A stretch of DNA of 64,000 nt, from assembly GCA_030833145.1 (NCBI GenBank), contig JAURHT010000001.1, positions 18,674 to 82,673 on the forward strand. Direction: 5' to 3'. The notes beneath the pieces were generated by a model. That model was not told where the DNA came from. It made no database searches and saw nothing but the letters and a program-made list of their open reading frames with translations. The translations under genes were made by a program, and so were the position numbers. Positions 62,871 through 64,000 of this stretch are shown here, piece after piece (position 1 is the stretch's first letter; every line of letters starts with the position of its first letter). Source of the stretch: Aquirufa sp. (lineage in GTDB: Bacteria; Bacteroidota; Bacteroidia; Cytophagales; Spirosomataceae).

Positions 62871-63568
62871 TGAAGAAGGCCCTCTTTTTACTACTGATTT
62901 CCTTTGCAGGTTTCAGTCAACAGAACTTCTTTAATGTGCCGAGTTCGGATATTACGAAGGCGAAACACGTGTTTTTTCAGCAACAATTGAACTTTATAAG
63001 TGCAGGTTTTCAGTCCTCTACCACCTTTTGTTATGGCTTGGGAAAGAACTATGAAATAGGTGTAAATGTGATAGGTGTAACCGTTGATTATGCAGCCTCT
63101 TTAGCCGATAACGCGGGGACGTTCATTGTACTGAACGGGCAAAAGAAATGGGATGTTTCTCCCGTATTTTCTACTGCTCTTGGAGGCCAAATTGGCTTAA
63201 GCTCTCTGGCTGATGGCGGTACTTATGCCTATTCTAATGGGGTGTATAAACTAGAGAACACGAAATTAGTAGGCGGGATCTATTATTCCTCTGACGCCTA
63301 TTTCGGTCCAGAAAGTCGGGGATTCAATGCATCTGGAACGCTGGATAAATTTGGATTTCAGGCAGGGATTGAGCGTAATCTTTGGAAAGAAAAACTCTTA
63401 TTTCAAGCCGATTTTATTAGTGGAAAGCACTCACTGGGAGAAGTCGTTTTAGGCGGGGCCTATTTTATTTCTAAAAATGTGGTACTCTCCGCCGGCTACC
63501 AAATACCCAACATGGGCAGCAAATCGCAAGATGCGGTGGTGTTTGAAATCACCTATATCCCGCTTTAA
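62870..63568 (+). CDS. small outer-membrane protein, hypothetical
   Basis: A 232-residue protein with signal peptide (1-15, ending GFSQQ). It has repeated beta strands, such as FISAGFQSSTTFCYGLGKNYEIGVNVIGVTVD, KLVGGIYYSSDAYFGPESRGFNASG and VVLSAGYQIPNMGSKSQDAVVFEITYIPL. It is a likely 10-12-strand outer-membrane barrel, coupled to the porin by a 1-bp overlap. No family known to me. Confidence 0.75.
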   Translation: MKKALFLLLISFAGFSQQNFFNVPSSDITKAKHVFFQQQLNFISAGFQSSTTFCYGLGKNYEIGVNVIGVTVDYAASLADNAGTFIVLNGQKKWDVSPVFSTALGGQIGLSSLADGGTYAYSNGVYKLENTKLVGGIYYSSDAYFGPESRGFNASGTLDKFGFQAGIERNLWKEKLLFQADFISGKHSLGEVVLGGAYFISKNVVLSAGYQIPNMGSKSQDAVVFEITYIPL

Positions 63569-63579
63569 TGTCGCACAAG

Positions 63580-63618
63580 AATCGCCATTGGTCTCATGGA
63601 AAATCACTAATGGCGATT
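63580..63618 (+). promoter_or_regulatory. 10-bp hairpin before the last gene
   Basis: AATCGCCATT and AATGGCGATT pair perfectly around a 19-base loop. There is no long T run (TGTTTCG follows), so it is a weak terminator of the porin operon or a leader structure of the gene at 63638. Confidence 0.5.
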
Positions 63619-63637
63619 TGTTTCGAATTTTATCAAC

Positions 63638-64000
63638 ATGAATAAATCAATCTTATTTTTTCTGCTTTGCGGATTCCACGCTTTCTCCCAAAGCTCCATC
63701 CAATCGCGCATCGTCGATAAAAATGCACCCGTTGAATTCGTGAATGTGCTATTGTATAGCGTATCGGATTCAGTGAATATTCTGAAATACGCGACCACCG
63801 ATAGTGCTGGGGTATTTAAATTATCCGGTTTAGCAGCAGGAAAATATGTCTTGAAAACACAGATGATGGGCTTTGTGTCGACTAAAATTCCAGTGTCATT
63901 GTTGGAATCACAGGCTTTACATTTAGACGATATTTCGCTACAAACGGATAGCAAGATGTTAGCTGCTGTCGAAGTACTTTCTCAGAAGGAATTAGTCCAA
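63638..64000 (+). CDS. outer-membrane beta-barrel / TonB-receptor-like protein, 3'-truncated
   Basis: The frame is open to the end of the window, 121 codons. A signal peptide (1-18, ending FSQS) precedes a CarboxypepD_reg-like domain (about 19-100): SIQSRIVDKNAPVEFVNVLLY, DSAGVFKLSGLAAGKYVLKTQMMGF. LAAVEVLSQKELVQ leads towards the plug. The rest lies beyond the window. It resembles the receptor at 58071-60671. Confidence 0.85.
   Translation, partial: MNKSILFFLLCGFHAFSQSSIQSRIVDKNAPVEFVNVLLYSVSDSVNILKYATTDSAGVFKLSGLAAGKYVLKTQMMGFVSTKIPVSLLESQALHLDDISLQTDSKMLAAVEVLSQKELVQ

Overview
The window reads as a chromosomal stretch of a Bacteroidota bacterium, most likely of the order Cytophagales (freshwater or soil type; genus not determined). 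Signs are the moderate-to-low GC, many proteins with Sec or lipoprotein signals ending in AQ or in a Cys, two complete TonB-dependent receptors plus the start of a third outer-membrane protein of the same class, near absence of Shine-Dalgarno sequences, and repeated TAnnTTTG promoter elements (the Bacteroidota -7 box) upstream of genes. No rRNA, tRNA, CRISPR array, transposase or phage gene was found, and no gap longer than 300 bases lacks a gene.

Layout. 1-3.4 kb: two NTF2/SnoaL-like paralogues, a YefM-YoeB toxin-antitoxin pair with three TGTACA boxes spaced exactly 12 bp, a DUF4287 protein and an alpha/beta hydrolase. 3.4-8.9 kb: a TonB receptor whose promoter is bracketed by two near-identical Fur-like boxes, diverging from a subclass B1 metallo-beta-lactamase; a Rieske lipoprotein; and a secreted ArsC-like phosphatase behind a perfect ArsR-type palindrome. 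8.9-17.4 kb: a minus-strand block containing a VOC protein, a GntP transporter and a planctomycete-style set (DUF1501, PSD1/DUF1549 cytochrome, NHL propeller, DUF2231/cytochrome/LRR protein), with a 16-bp palindromic operator at its head. 17.5-26.4 kb: a lipoprotein, a zinc metalloprotease, GH105 and GH29 glycosidases, FabV, a hexapeptide acetyltransferase and an AraC regulator.

26.5-30.2 kb: two more tandem NTF2-like paralogues and an IorA/IorB-type molybdenum hydroxylase. 30.2-35.6 kb: a LysR regulator diverging from an overlapping operon of a small membrane protein, an SbtA-type bicarbonate transporter, a DUF6671 zinc protein, Sua5 and dihydroorotase, linking bicarbonate uptake to bicarbonate/carbamoyl-consuming chemistry. 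35.6-38.8 kb: GNAT, a self-regulating Fic protein, DUF4386 and PhzF. 38.8-45 kb: a light and DNA-repair cluster with DinB, DUF2256 (46 codons), a class-V aminotransferase, TIGR03643, a photolyase-like protein with inverted domain order, an Fe-S-less PhrB-type photolyase and a classical cryptochrome/photolyase. 45-53.4 kb: beta-barrel protein, DUF4442, GH3, YdeI-CDGSH fusion, XRE and membrane proteins, a TolB-like propeller and a Gfo/Idh/MocA oxidoreductase. 53.4-58 kb: secreted KatG diverging from OxyR with a near-canonical OxyR site. 58-64 kb: a TonB receptor, DUF6370, a porin and a final truncated outer-membrane protein.

The most novel leads are the three-flavoprotein light cluster with a domain-inverted photolyase-like protein, the bicarbonate-linked operon, and a set of precise, previously unassigned palindromic operators. 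All functional statements are from motif reading and family recall, without database searches.
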